Part shown: positions 34,980 to 43,187 of the stretch, piece by piece
Layout: each line of letters starts with the position of its first letter
How positions within the stretch are numbered: position 1 is the stretch's first letter
Source of the DNA: JANNMJ01 sp031425525
GTDB lineage: Bacteria; Bacteroidota; Bacteroidia; Cytophagales; Hymenobacteraceae
Direction of reading: 5' to 3'
DNA: 64,000 bases
NCBI GenBank assembly: GCA_031425525.1
Contig: JANPJM010000093.1
Span: 8,032-72,031 of the forward strand
The notes under the pieces: generated by a model
The model's input: only the letters and a program-made list of their open reading frames with translations
Told to the model about the DNA's origin: nothing
The model's database searches: none
Program-made: the position numbers and the translations under genes

Positions 34980-35010
34980 TTCCACTGATTAGGGCGCGCC
35001 GCAACTGCAA

Positions 35011-35421
35011 ATGGGACTACAGTTTCTGATCGATACAAACACAATCATCGAGTTACTGGCTGGCCGTCTGCCAACGCCCACTGGCATATGGCTCGATGAG
35101 GCCGCCGCGCGTGGCTTGGTGGCTTACTCGGTTATCAATCGTATTGAAGTCCTGTCGTGGCCGGCTGCTGATGCGGTAGAGTTCCGAACCACGACCGAAT
35201 GGTTAGCTGCTACGCACCAGCTTCTGTTAAGCGAACCGGTTGTGACCGCTACGATTAACCTCCGCCGTAGTTACCGCCGCAAGTTGCCCGACGCGATAAT
35301 CGCCGCTACTGCGCTCGTACACGGCCTGGCCATTGTGACGCGTAACCTCTCGGATTTTAAAAGCATCAGTGGACTAACCGTAGTTGATCCGCACGATGCT
35401 GCTGCATTGCCGCCACTCTGA
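35011..35421 (+). CDS. PIN-domain ribonuclease toxin (VapC-like)
   Basis: The 136-residue product has the four acidic residues of a PIN nuclease: Asp8 in FLIDTNTIIELL, Glu46 in INRIEVLS, Asp94 in LPDAIIAATA, and Asp115 in NLSDF. Length and spacing are those of VapC toxins, which cleave tRNA or rRNA. With the preceding small gene it forms an intact type II toxin-antitoxin locus. A terminator follows within 20 bp. Confidence 0.88.
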   Translation: MGLQFLIDTNTIIELLAGRLPTPTGIWLDEAAARGLVAYSVINRIEVLSWPAADAVEFRTTTEWLAATHQLLLSEPVVTATINLRRSYRRKLPDAIIAATALVHGLAIVTRNLSDFKSISGLTVVDPHDAAALPPL

Positions 35422-35438
35422 CCGTCCTGCTCCCAACC

Positions 35439-35478
35439 AAAAACGCCCGGCCTCCTTTACAGGAAACCGGGCGTTTTT
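35439..35478. terminator. Bidirectional terminator between the toxin gene and secDF
   Basis: AAAAACGCCCGG (35439-35450) and CCGGGCGTTTTT (35467-35478) form a 12-bp perfect stem, A-tract and T-tract at the ends; the loop can extend by CCT/AGG pairing. It lies between convergent genes. Confidence 0.88.
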
Positions 35479-35503
35479 ACGTCCAATTAAATCAACTGAA
35501 ACC

Positions 35504-38500
35504 TTACAGCCCCGTCGGCCGGGGCGCACCGCCCAACGACTGCGGGTTGTTCGCCATCGCACCGGCCGCGCCCATCAGGCCGCTGCTGGTGTTGCCGACG
35601 GCCGACGGCGCAAGGCTGCGGTCGAGGGTCGGAATGCCCGCCAGCTCACCGTCCTCCGGGTTGCCCGTGCCGGTCGAGTGCATCAGCTCGGCGCCCGATT
35701 TGGTGCGGCTGATGGTATCGTAGATGATCGCCGAAGCGATGAAGATCGACGAATACGTGCCGAACGCCACCCCGATGAGCATCGCGAAAGAGAACGAACG
35801 CAGGGTTTCGCCGCCGAAGATGAACAGCACCAACACGACGAGGAAAATCGTGGTGGAGGTGATGAGCGTCCGCGAGAGCGTGCTGTTGAGCGCCGGGTTG
35901 GCAATCTGGGCAAACGTCAGGCGCGGGTTCTCTTTCAGGTACTCGCGCAGGCGGTCGTAGATCACGACGGTATCGTTCATCGAGAAACCCACCACCGTGA
36001 GGACGGCGGCGATGAACACCTGATCCATCTCGTAATTGAGGCCGAAGAGGCGCGCAATTGCGAAGCCCGCGAATAGGAACAGAGCATCGTGAAACAGCGA
36101 CACTACGGCACCGAACGAGAACTCCCAACGGCCGCCGAAGCGCAACATCACGTACAGGAAAATGCCCGCCAGTGCCACCAGCAACGACACAACGGCCGAT
36201 TGCTTGATGTCGTCGGCCATCGTGGCGCCTACTTTCGAGGTGCTCAGGATTTCGGGTTTCGCGGCGCTGTACTTGGCGTTGAGGCTGCTCATCAGGCTCT
36301 CCTCGACCTTGCGGTCGGCGGCCGTCGATTCGTCGTCGGCGAGGTAGGAAGTCGTGATTTTCAGGCGGCGCTCGCCGCCGTAGGTTTTGGCCTCGGTGCC
36401 GGCGTTGGCAAAGCCCGGCAGGATGGCCTCACGGGCATCAGAAGCAGTAACCGGCTGCGCAAACTCCACGACGTACGACCGGCCACCCTTGAAATCGACG
36501 CCCAACAGCGGCCCGCCCTGGTAGAACATCACGCCGAAGCCAATCACCAGAATGCCGATAGAGAACGCGTACGCAATCTTGCGCGAGCCGATGAAGTCGA
36601 AATTTGGGTTCTTAAACAGCGTGCGCGAGAACGTCGATTTAAACGAAATCTGATTCTCGTCCTTGCCGCTCACCAGCGCCTCGATGATGACGCGCGACAG
36701 GAACAGCGCCGTCAGAAACGACGTGAACACGCCGATACCGAGCGTAGTGGCAAACCCGCGCACCGGCCCGGAACCGAAGTAGCCGAGAATCAGCGCGATG
36801 AGGAGCGTGGTGACGTTCGCATCAAAAATGGCCGAGAACGCCTTATGGTAGGCTTTCGCGATGGCATCCTTTACGCTCAGGCCGTGGGCGATTTCCTCGC
36901 GCACGCGTTCATATACCAGCACGTTGGCGTCTACGGCGAGCGCCAGCGTGAGTACGATACCCGCAATGCCCGGCAGCGTGAGCGCCGTACCGAATTGCGC
37001 CAGAATGCCCAAAATGAAGAACAGGTTGATGAGCAGCGCGATATCGGCCACCAAACCGCCCCGGTTGTAGTAACCTACCATGAAGAGCATAATCACGGCG
37101 ATGCCGCCGAGCGTGCTGTACAGCCCGCGGTTGATAGCTTCCTGACCGAGCGACGGCCCCACCACGGCTTCTTCCACGATGCGGGTAGGGGCGGGCAGCT
37201 TACCGATTTTCAGCACGTTGGCCAAATCCTGGGCTTCTTCGATGGTGAAGGAGCCGGAAATCGACGACGACCCGCCGCTAATTTCCGCTTGCACGTTCGG
37301 CGCCGAGTACACGTAGTTATCAAGCACGATAGCCACCTGACGGCCAATGTTCGAGCCGGTCAGTTTCTGCCACTTGCGCGCGCCGGTCGGGTTCATCGAC
37401 ATGAGCACTTCGGCGCGGCCTTGCTGGTCGTAGTCCTGCGAGGCGTTCGTCACGTACTCGCCGCTCACGGGTGCCTGCACGGTTTCCGAGCGGCCTTTTT
37501 TCACGAAGTAGAGTTCGAGAAACTGGTCGCGTTTCTGGCCTTCGAGCGGCTTCACGCCCCAAAGCGCCCTCATGTTCGGCGGGAAGATGGCACGTACGTC
37601 GGCGCGGGCAAACAGGGCGTTCACCTTGGCCGTGTCGCGCACATTCGAGCCGAGGCCGTTATTCACTTGCGTAAATAACATCATCGTTTTCGCCTGCTTC
37701 GAGTTGAGGGACGAATCGGCAGCAGCCATTTTGGCGTCCTTCTTAGCCGTGTCACTCGCCGCTTTACCGTCGAGTTTCGCGGCGAGGGCCGTCGAATCGG
37801 TCATTGCGCCCAGTGTATCGGTGGAGGCGATGGCGCCCACCTCGTTGGTGTTTACCGGCAGCGATTTGCTGGCGGCGGCCAGCGCGTCGTCTTCGGCTGT
37901 GGCTGGCGCTTCACCGCCCGCGAGTCGGGCGGCAGCTTCCTGCTTCAGCATAAAGTCGTTGAGCTGCACGAGGTACGGATTGACTTCCTGCGGCTTATAC
38001 ACTTCCCAGAACTCCAACTTGGCTTGGCCTTGCAGCATTTTGCGCACGCGCTCCGGGTTTTGCACGCCCGGCAGCTCAATCTGGATGCGGCCGGTGCCCT
38101 TCAAACGCTGAATGTTCGGCTGCGTGGTGCCGAGTTTGTCGATGCGGGTGCGGAGGATGTTGAACGAGCGCTCGATGGCCGATTCTACTTCCTTGTTCAC
38201 CACTTTCAGCACGTCCTCGTTCGACGACGAGTACGAAATCTGCCCTTTGTTGCCCGAGTTGGCGAACAGCGGGCCGAGTTTGCCGTCGGGCGCAATCTCC
38301 TTGTAGGCCGTCAGAAACAGGCTGGTGAAGGGCTGCTGCGAATCGCGCTGACGCTGCGAAGCCAGTTTGATGGCTTGCTGAAACGCAGGGTCTTGCGAGT
38401 GGCCGGCCATCGAACGCAGAATCTCGACCGGCGAGACTTCCATCGTCACGTGCATCCCGCCTTTCAAGTCGAGGCCCATGCCCAGTTCGCTCTTCTTGAG

Positions 38501-38710
38501 GTCTTGGTAGGTGTATTTGAGGAAAGCGGGCTGATTCCAGACCGAATCCAAATATTGATTCCGACGAGAATCGTCGATTTTGCCGTTTTTGGTGGCGAAC
38601 GCGTTGGCGCGGTCTTCCACTTTACGGGCTTGGTACGTCAGCAGCAGATACCAACTGCACAGCGCGGCCACGATGACCGACAGCGTGACGATGAGTCCTT
38701 TATTACGCAT
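35504..38710 (-). CDS. secDF: Protein translocase subunit SecDF (fused)
   Basis: SecDF uses the proton gradient to pull proteins through SecYEG from the periplasmic side. The start is ATG 38710 (MRNKGLIVTLSVIV), giving 1068 residues; the frame upstream is not family-like. The SecD half has an N-terminal helix, MGLDLKGGMHVTMEV, a large periplasmic region with a Bacteroidota-type insertion rich in Ala, Asp and Lys (about residues 270-350), and the motif QIELPGVQNPERVRKMLQG. Helices 2-6 follow with the DANVLVYERVREE motif. The SecF half starts around residue 700 (NFDFIGSRKIAYAFSIGI) and includes VDFKGGRSYVV and MNDTVVIYDRLRE. The C-terminal tail is Gly/Asn/Pro-rich. Confidence 0.96.
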   Translation of the reverse strand: MRNKGLIVTLSVIVAALCSWYLLLTYQARKVEDRANAFATKNGKIDDSRRNQYLDSVWNQPAFLKYTYQDLKKSELGMGLDLKGGMHVTMEVSPVEILRSMAGHSQDPAFQQAIKLASQRQRDSQQPFTSLFLTAYKEIAPDGKLGPLFANSGNKGQISYSSSNEDVLKVVNKEVESAIERSFNILRTRIDKLGTTQPNIQRLKGTGRIQIELPGVQNPERVRKMLQGQAKLEFWEVYKPQEVNPYLVQLNDFMLKQEAAARLAGGEAPATAEDDALAAASKSLPVNTNEVGAIASTDTLGAMTDSTALAAKLDGKAASDTAKKDAKMAAADSSLNSKQAKTMMLFTQVNNGLGSNVRDTAKVNALFARADVRAIFPPNMRALWGVKPLEGQKRDQFLELYFVKKGRSETVQAPVSGEYVTNASQDYDQQGRAEVLMSMNPTGARKWQKLTGSNIGRQVAIVLDNYVYSAPNVQAEISGGSSSISGSFTIEEAQDLANVLKIGKLPAPTRIVEEAVVGPSLGQEAINRGLYSTLGGIAVIMLFMVGYYNRGGLVADIALLINLFFILGILAQFGTALTLPGIAGIVLTLALAVDANVLVYERVREEIAHGLSVKDAIAKAYHKAFSAIFDANVTTLLIALILGYFGSGPVRGFATTLGIGVFTSFLTALFLSRVIIEALVSGKDENQISFKSTFSRTLFKNPNFDFIGSRKIAYAFSIGILVIGFGVMFYQGGPLLGVDFKGGRSYVVEFAQPVTASDAREAILPGFANAGTEAKTYGGERRLKITTSYLADDESTAADRKVEESLMSSLNAKYSAAKPEILSTSKVGATMADDIKQSAVVSLLVALAGIFLYVMLRFGGRWEFSFGAVVSLFHDALFLFAGFAIARLFGLNYEMDQVFIAAVLTVVGFSMNDTVVIYDRLREYLKENPRLTFAQIANPALNSTLSRTLITSTTIFLVVLVLFIFGGETLRSFSFAMLIGVAFGTYSSIFIASAIIYDTISRTKSGAELMHSTGTGNPEDGELAGIPTLDRSLAPSAVGNTSSGLMGAAGAMANNPQSLGGAPRPTGL

Positions 38711-38857
38711 TGAAAATGAAGGGGAAACGAAAAAACAACCGATAGCCGAAGCCGTGGCTCCAACAAAAATTACACAGTGGCCGGGCGATGCGAACACGCA
38801 GCCGAAGCGGGTGCTTCGGCCTACCGGGGCCAAAAAAATCGAAGTTAAACTGCCCGT

Positions 38858-39247
38858 TTAGGGCGCGTGGGGCGCTACGCAAGCGCCCAGCAGCCGAGCA
38901 AAGGCCGGCACGGCGCGGGCCACGAGGGCACGCACCGGTTGCGTGGGCAAGGCGTCCAACGCGAAAGATTTGGTTTGCAGCCACGCGCCCAACGGGTTGC
39001 GCGGCACCAGGGTAGGAGGCAGCCATTCGGCTACCAGCCCGGCCACCGCCACCACGTCGGCGTGGATGGATTCGAGCGATACCCGCTCGCGCACCACCAC
39101 GGTGCGCACGCCTTTTACTGCGGCCTCATGCGGCCCGGTAGCGGCAATATGCCGCACCACCACCACGTGCCGGTGGTTGAGCCCAACGGCGCACACCGCC
39201 GCCAACGCAACGATGAGCAAACGCAGATGATGGGCCAAGCGCGACAT
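38858..39247 (-). CDS. Hypothetical protein with N-terminal hydrophobic segment
   Basis: The 129-residue product starts at ATG 39247. Residues 8-25 (HLRLLIVALAAVCAVGLN) form a signal or membrane helix; the rest (HRHVVVVRHIAATGPHEAAV ... VSLESIHADVVAVAGLVAEW) has alternating strands and helices, Val/Ala-rich, with no family I know. A well-placed promoter box lies only 8 bp before the start, which supports the gene and predicts an almost leaderless mRNA. It is between udk and secDF on the same strand. Confidence 0.55.
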   Translation of the reverse strand: MSRLAHHLRLLIVALAAVCAVGLNHRHVVVVRHIAATGPHEAAVKGVRTVVVRERVSLESIHADVVAVAGLVAEWLPPTLVPRNPLGAWLQTKSFALDALPTQPVRALVARAVPAFARLLGACVAPHAP

Positions 39248-39254
39248 AGAGCTA

Positions 39255-39287
39255 CAAAGATAGCCCCGCCGCCCGCGCTATGCGCAA
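39255..39287 (-). promoter_or_regulatory. Promoter for the hypothetical gene at 38858-39247
   Basis: On the minus strand, TATCTTTG (39262-39255) matches the TAnnTTTG box exactly; a TTG lies at 39287-39285, a 22-nt spacer, slightly longer than usual. Confidence 0.45.
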
Positions 39288-39329
39288 CCTGACGCGAAAT
39301 TGCGTGCTGCTCGCCGCGCAAACCGCCGC

Positions 39330-40103
39330 TTACCCGGCGGCTTGTGCCGGGTGCGGGCGCTCGCCGCGCGCCACGCCCTTCAGGTAGCCGATGAGCACGT
39401 CGAGGCCGCGCTCGAAGTGTAGGTTGTTGGGGATGATGAGGTCGGCCTCGTGCTGATACGGCTTGATATAGCGGTCGAACGACGGCGCCACATGGTGCAG
39501 GTAGCGGTACATCACGTCGTCGAGGTCGTAGCCGCGCTCCACATTGTCGCGCCGGATGCGGCGGTGCAGCTTCACGTGTTCCTGCGCTTCGACGAACACT
39601 TTCAAATCGAGTTCGGCGGCGATTTCGGGGAAGTGAAACACGAACAGCCCTTCGAGGACAATCACGGGCGCCGGGCAAAACGTGAGCATTTTGCGCGGCG
39701 CGTCAGGGTTGTTGAAGGTGTATTCGGGACGCTGAATGGTTTCACCGCCGTGCAGGGCGCGCACATCGCGGGCAAATTCCACGTCGTTGATCGACTCTGG
39801 AATATCGAAATTGACGACGCCGTTGCCATCGGCCCGCTGCTCGGCGAGCGGCCGGTAGTAGTTGTCCTGCGAGACGAGGCACAGCTCATCGGCGGTGAAG
39901 GCACTGATGAGCCGGCGCAGCAGCGTGGTCTTGCCCGACGCCGAGCCGCCCGTGATGCCTACGAGAAAAGGCTTTTGCAAGGAGAAATCGAAAAAACGGA
40001 GGAAGCCCGAACGGGGCCGCGAAACTACCGCCGCCGCGCCGGAACGGCGGCTGAATGGATTGGTAAAGTGTTTTTCCACATCGTCGAAAAGCCACCGCTT
40101 CAC
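39330..40103 (-). CDS. udk: Uridine kinase
   Basis: Uridine kinase phosphorylates uridine and cytidine for pyrimidine salvage. From ATG 40103 the product has 257 residues, with Walker A GGSASGKT at 52-59, SQDNYYRPL, the FDIPESIND motif, the lid region RRIRRDNVERGYDLDDV and PNNLHFERGLDVLIGYL. About 45 residues precede the conserved LQKPFLVGITGG; a TTG at 39980 would give a 216-residue protein of normal family length, so the start is uncertain. The element at 40124 begins only 21 bp upstream of the ATG and may have altered the leader. Confidence 0.92.
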   Translation of the reverse strand: MKRWLFDDVEKHFTNPFSRRSGAAAVVSRPRSGFLRFFDFSLQKPFLVGITGGSASGKTTLLRRLISAFTADELCLVSQDNYYRPLAEQRADGNGVVNFDIPESINDVEFARDVRALHGGETIQRPEYTFNNPDAPRKMLTFCPAPVIVLEGLFVFHFPEIAAELDLKVFVEAQEHVKLHRRIRRDNVERGYDLDDVMYRYLHHVAPSFDRYIKPYQHEADLIIPNNLHFERGLDVLIGYLKGVARGERPHPAQAAG

Positions 40104-40123
40104 AATAAAAGACTCCGTGACCT

Positions 40124-40224
40124 GTCATTACGAGGAGGCTCTGCGACGAAGCAATCCAGCGAATGCAATCGTGTAGCTAACGCCGGATTGCCACGTCGTC
40201 GCAAAGCCTCCGCCTCGCAATGAC
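40124..40224. repeat. Inverted-doublet element, GTCATTGCGAGG family, copy 2
   Basis: A 101-bp element with ends GTCATTACGAGGAGG and CCGCCTCGCAATGAC, and internal GACGAAGCAATCC mirrored by GGATTGCCACGTCG. It lies between the udk start and the iscA terminator. Confidence 0.85.
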
Positions 40225-40258
40225 AGATTTTATTGATCTCAAATACGCCAAAAAATAT

Positions 40259-40290
40259 CGCCCGCCCCGGAGACAACTCCGAAGCGGGCG
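40259..40290 (-). terminator. Terminator downstream of iscA
   Basis: CGCCCGC (40259-40265) pairs with GCGGGCG (40284-40290), and CGGAG with CTCCG inside. On the minus strand the hairpin follows the iscA stop by about 48 bp and leads into an AT-rich run, as expected for a terminator of the isc operon. Confidence 0.6.
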
Positions 40291-40337
40291 ACGCAACCTG
40301 CAACCAACCCACGCAAGCGGGCTGATTCACGGAAATG

Positions 40338-40664
40338 TTACACCGAAAACGAATCGCCGCACCCGCACGTGCGCGAGGCGTTGGGGTTGATGAAGTGGAA
40401 ACCTTTGCCGTTGAGGCCATCCGAGAAATCCAACTCGGTGCCGGCCAGATACAGGAAGCTCTTCATATCGACGACGACCTTCACCTCCTTGTCCTCAAAT
40501 TCCTGATCCATCGGGCGGACTTCATCGTCGAAGTCGAGGTTGTAGGAAAGGCCGGAGCAGCCGCCGCCCGCCACGGAGGCGCGCAACCGGAAGGCGTCGG
40601 AAAGGTGCGCATCTTGGCGCAGCTTGAAGACTTTTTCGCGGGCTTTTTCGGAAACTGTAATCAT
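40338..40664 (-). CDS. iscA: A-type iron-sulfur carrier (IscA/HesB family)
   Basis: The 108-residue product has the three conserved cysteines of A-type carriers: Cys36 in AGGGCSGLSY, and Cys100 and Cys102 in TCGCGDSF. It transfers or stores Fe-S clusters in the cytoplasm. It is the last gene of the isc cluster; a second A-type carrier is at 62691. Confidence 0.93.
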   Translation of the reverse strand: MITVSEKAREKVFKLRQDAHLSDAFRLRASVAGGGCSGLSYNLDFDDEVRPMDQEFEDKEVKVVVDMKSFLYLAGTELDFSDGLNGKGFHFINPNASRTCGCGDSFSV

Positions 40665-40670
40665 TGAGTG

Positions 40671-40746
40671 TTTAGGATTTAGGGTTTAGTGTTTAGGCTT
40701 TGGGGACTCGTAGCGCGATGTGATTTGGCTAAATCCTAAACCCTAA
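40671..40746. repeat. Heptamer-based inverted repeat (TTTAGGR type) in the isc operon
   Basis: The left arm TTTAGGATTTAGGGTTTA (40671-40688) and the right arm TAAATCCTAAACCCTAAA (40729-40746) are built from the 7-nt word TTTAGGR and pair with two mismatches. It fills the gap between iscA and the upstream unknown gene. Confidence 0.75.
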
Positions 40747-40762
40747 AGAACTACCCCCTTTT

Positions 40763-41161
40763 TTACGCAATCGGGTTCAGTACCACGCTATACACCGTAA
40801 TCGTGTGCATATCGCGGCCGAAATACAACTTGTCGAGGGCTTCGTAGACGTGCTTGGCGCGGAAATACGACGTGTTCAATTCCGGTTCGCCGAGGGCGCG
40901 CCATTGGATCGTGAACGACGAATCGCGGTCGCGGTACGTCTGCACGTATTCGAGCATCCGTTGGAGCGTTTCGCGGCGGTCGCGGCCGTTTTCAGTGCGG
41001 AACAGGAACGACTGGCGGTGCCGGGGGCTCACCGTCACCAAATCGAGCCGCACTTGCTGGTCTACTTCCCGAAACTCGAACAATAATTCGGCTTCGCGCA
41101 GGTTCAGCAAGCTTTCAATTTCGCGCTGGAGGCGCGCCAGCTCGACGCGGGTATCTTCCAT
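40763..41161 (-). CDS. Hypothetical protein encoded within the isc cluster
   Basis: The 132-residue product starts at ATG 41161 with a helical lead (MEDTRVELARLQREIESLLN), then strands VDQQVRLDLVTVSPRHRQSF, a helix RETLQRMLEYVQTYRDRDSS, and a strand-rich end (MHTITVYSVVLNPIA). No cysteine motif is present, so it does not look like a Fe-S protein. It is soluble and probably cytoplasmic. Its position between iscU and iscA, same strand, suggests a link to Fe-S assembly, but function is unknown. Confidence 0.75.
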   Translation of the reverse strand: MEDTRVELARLQREIESLLNLREAELLFEFREVDQQVRLDLVTVSPRHRQSFLFRTENGRDRRETLQRMLEYVQTYRDRDSSFTIQWRALGEPELNTSYFRAKHVYEALDKLYFGRDMHTITVYSVVLNPIA

Positions 41162-41164
41162 AAG

Positions 41165-41247
41165 AGAAGCTGCAAGCTAGAGGCTTCAAGTTGCAAGCTG
41201 CGAAGCCAAAGAGCTTGTAGCTTGCAACTTGAAGCTTACAGCTTCTT
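41165..41247. repeat. Heptamer-based inverted repeat (GCTTGAA type) in the isc operon
   Basis: The left arm begins at 41165 (AGAAGCTGCAAGCT...) and the right arm ends at 41247 (...CTTACAGCTTCTT). Both contain variants of the 7-nt word GCTTGMA. The right arm overlaps the iscU stop codon (41246-41248). Confidence 0.75.
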
Positions 41248-41662
41248 AGTGGTGGCTCTTCTCCAACTCCAACTCCGGCAGGCCGTTCTTGACGCGGTAG
41301 TCGTTGATGGCCGACTTGATGGCGTCTTCGGCGAGGACGGAGCAGTGGATTTTGACCGGCGGGAGCGCCAATTCTTCCACAATCTCCATGTTGTCGATGG
41401 CCAGCGCCTCGTCGATGGTTTTGCCTTTCAGCCATTCCGTCGCGAGCGACGAAGAGGCGATGGCCGAGCCGCAGCCAAACGTCTTGAACTTGGCGTCGAT
41501 GATGGTTTTCGTTTCCTCATCCACTTCGATCTGCAAGCGCATCACGTCGCCGCATTCCGGGGCGCCCACGAGGCCCGTGCCGACGTTGGTTTTGGATTTG
41601 TCGAGCGTCCCGACGTTGCGCGGGTTGCTGTAATGGTCGATGACCTTATCTGAGTAAGCCAT
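41246..41662 (-). CDS. iscU: Iron-sulfur cluster scaffold IscU
   Basis: IscU is the platform on which IscS assembles [2Fe-2S] clusters. The start ATG 41662 gives 138 residues; the frame upstream is translated repeat. Ligands Cys37 (PECGD, with Asp39), Cys64 (FGCGSA) and Cys107 (IHCSVLAEDA) are all present, as is the chaperone-recognition motif LPPVK (100-104). No hscA or hscB is in the window. It lies just downstream of iscS. Confidence 0.96.
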   Translation of the reverse strand: MAYSDKVIDHYSNPRNVGTLDKSKTNVGTGLVGAPECGDVMRLQIEVDEETKTIIDAKFKTFGCGSAIASSSLATEWLKGKTIDEALAIDNMEIVEELALPPVKIHCSVLAEDAIKSAINDYRVKNGLPELELEKSHH

Positions 41663-41666
41663 TGGG

Positions 41667-41760
41667 GAGTTTTGAGTTTTAATTGTCGAGTTTTGAGTGT
41701 TGGAGGGTGAGTTTCGATTCTGAATCATTCAAAACTCAAAACCCGTAACTCAAAACTCAT
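41667..41760. repeat. Heptamer-based inverted repeat (GAGTTTT type) in the isc operon
   Basis: Left arm 41667-41698 contains GAGTTTT units; right arm 41729-41760 contains AAAACTC units. The arms pair well over about 30 nt. The element fills the gap between iscS and iscU completely. Confidence 0.8.
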
Positions 41761-41761
41761 T

Positions 41762-42976
41762 CTAATGTGCTGCCCACTCGATTTTGTCGAGATCGACGCC
41801 ATCCTGGAACATTTCCCAGAGCGGCGACATATCGCGCAGCTTCGTGACGGCCTCTTTTACGTGGCCAATAGCGTAGTCGATCTGTTCGTCGGTGGTAAAC
41901 CGCGAAAGGCCGAAACGGAGCGAGGAGTGCGCCAGATCATCGGACAGGCCCAACGCTTTCAGCACGTAGCTCGGTTCGAGGGAAGCAGACGTGCAAGCGG
42001 AGCCGCTGCTGACGGCCAAGTCTTTCACGCCCATCATCAGCCCTTCGCCTTCGACGTACTTAAACGAAATATTGGTGACGTGCGGCAGCCGGTGAGCCGT
42101 CGAGCCGTTCACGTACGACTCTTCGAGGGTCAGTAGCTCGCGCTCCAAGCGGTCGCGCATCTGGCTGATACGGGCGGTGTCGGCGGCCATTTCGAGGCGG
42201 CAGATTTCGCAGGCTTTGCCCAAGCCCACGATGCCGGGCACATTGAGCGTGCCGGAACGCATCCCGCGCTCGTGGCCGCCGCCGTCCATCTGGGCCGTAA
42301 CCTTCACGCGCGGGTTTTTGCGCCGGACGTAGAGCGCGCCCACACCTTTGGGGCCGTACATTTTGTGGGCCGTAAATGCCATCAGGTCAATGCCGTCGGC
42401 TTCCACATCGACCGGAATCTTACCCACGGCCTGCGTACCGTCGGTCATGAACAGGGCACCGTGGCGGTGGGCAATCGCGCTGATCTCGCGAATCGGCTGA
42501 ATGGTGCCGGTCTCGTTGTTGCCGTACATAATGGCCACCAGAATGGTCTGGGGCGTCATGGCGGCTTCCAGGTCGGTGAGCGAAATCAGGCCTTCGCCAT
42601 CAACGGGCAGGTAGGTCACGCGCGCGCCGAGCTTTTCGAGGTGCTTGCAGGTATCGAGTACCGCTTTATGCTCGGTGGTGGTCGTGATGATGTGGTTGCC
42701 CTTCTGGGCGTACATCTCATACACGCCTTTGATGGCGAGGTTGTCGGATTCGGTGGCGCCCGACGTGAAGATGATTTCTTTGTCGGTGCAGCCGATGAGC
42801 TTGGAGATTTGCTCGCGAGCGTAATCGACGCCCTCTTCCGCTTGCCAGCCGAACGGGTGATTGCGCGATGCGGCATTGCCGAAAACATCGGTCAAGTACG
42901 GCATCATCGCTTGCAGCACGCGCGGGTCGAGGGGCGTGGTGGCATTGTTGTCGAGGTAAATCGGGAGCTTGAGCAT
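41762..42976 (-). CDS. iscS: Cysteine desulfurase IscS
   Basis: IscS is a PLP enzyme that removes sulfur from cysteine for Fe-S assembly. ATG 42976 (MLKLPIYLDNNATTP) gives 404 residues of family length. Landmarks: TEHKAVLDTC, the PLP lysine in TAHKMYGPKGVG, RSGTLNVPGIVG, and the mobile active-site Cys in SSGSACTSASLEPSYVL. An in-frame ATG at 43045 overlaps the promoter and is rejected. It leads the isc operon; no iscR is seen. Confidence 0.96.
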   Translation of the reverse strand: MLKLPIYLDNNATTPLDPRVLQAMMPYLTDVFGNAASRNHPFGWQAEEGVDYAREQISKLIGCTDKEIIFTSGATESDNLAIKGVYEMYAQKGNHIITTTTEHKAVLDTCKHLEKLGARVTYLPVDGEGLISLTDLEAAMTPQTILVAIMYGNNETGTIQPIREISAIAHRHGALFMTDGTQAVGKIPVDVEADGIDLMAFTAHKMYGPKGVGALYVRRKNPRVKVTAQMDGGGHERGMRSGTLNVPGIVGLGKACEICRLEMAADTARISQMRDRLERELLTLEESYVNGSTAHRLPHVTNISFKYVEGEGLMMGVKDLAVSSGSACTSASLEPSYVLKALGLSDDLAHSSLRFGLSRFTTDEQIDYAIGHVKEAVTKLRDMSPLWEMFQDGVDLDKIEWAAH

Positions 42977-43042
42977 CTGTAGCGAAGGCGGATTGGCCGC
43001 CCGATGAAAACCGCCGAGTGGGCGGCTTAGTTTGGAACGCGT

Positions 43043-43070
43043 CAAAATTACGCCCAGAATGTTAGGCGAA
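43043..43070 (-). promoter_or_regulatory. Promoter of the isc operon
   Basis: On the minus strand, TAATTTTG (43050-43043) matches TAnnTTTG exactly; TTC at 43070-43068 stands in the -33 position with a 17-nt spacer. It predicts a leader of about 60 nt for iscS. Confidence 0.55.
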
Positions 43071-43187
43071 CTTTAACCAGCCGTTTTGACATAACGGCGC
43101 ACGGGGATAGTCGGCGGAAGGCCGAGGATATTGCCCGCTGACTGCACCTTTGCGGCTGCCGACCATTGGCAGTTTATCCGCGCCGTT

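Noticed and set aside
36089..37678. A 529-codon plus-strand frame
   Set aside because: Antisense to secDF; its His/Arg-rich translation has no family features.
40103..40224. Insertion sequence with transposase near udk
   Set aside because: The element is about 100 bp, palindromic and without coding capacity; no transposase-like protein occurs anywhere in the window.
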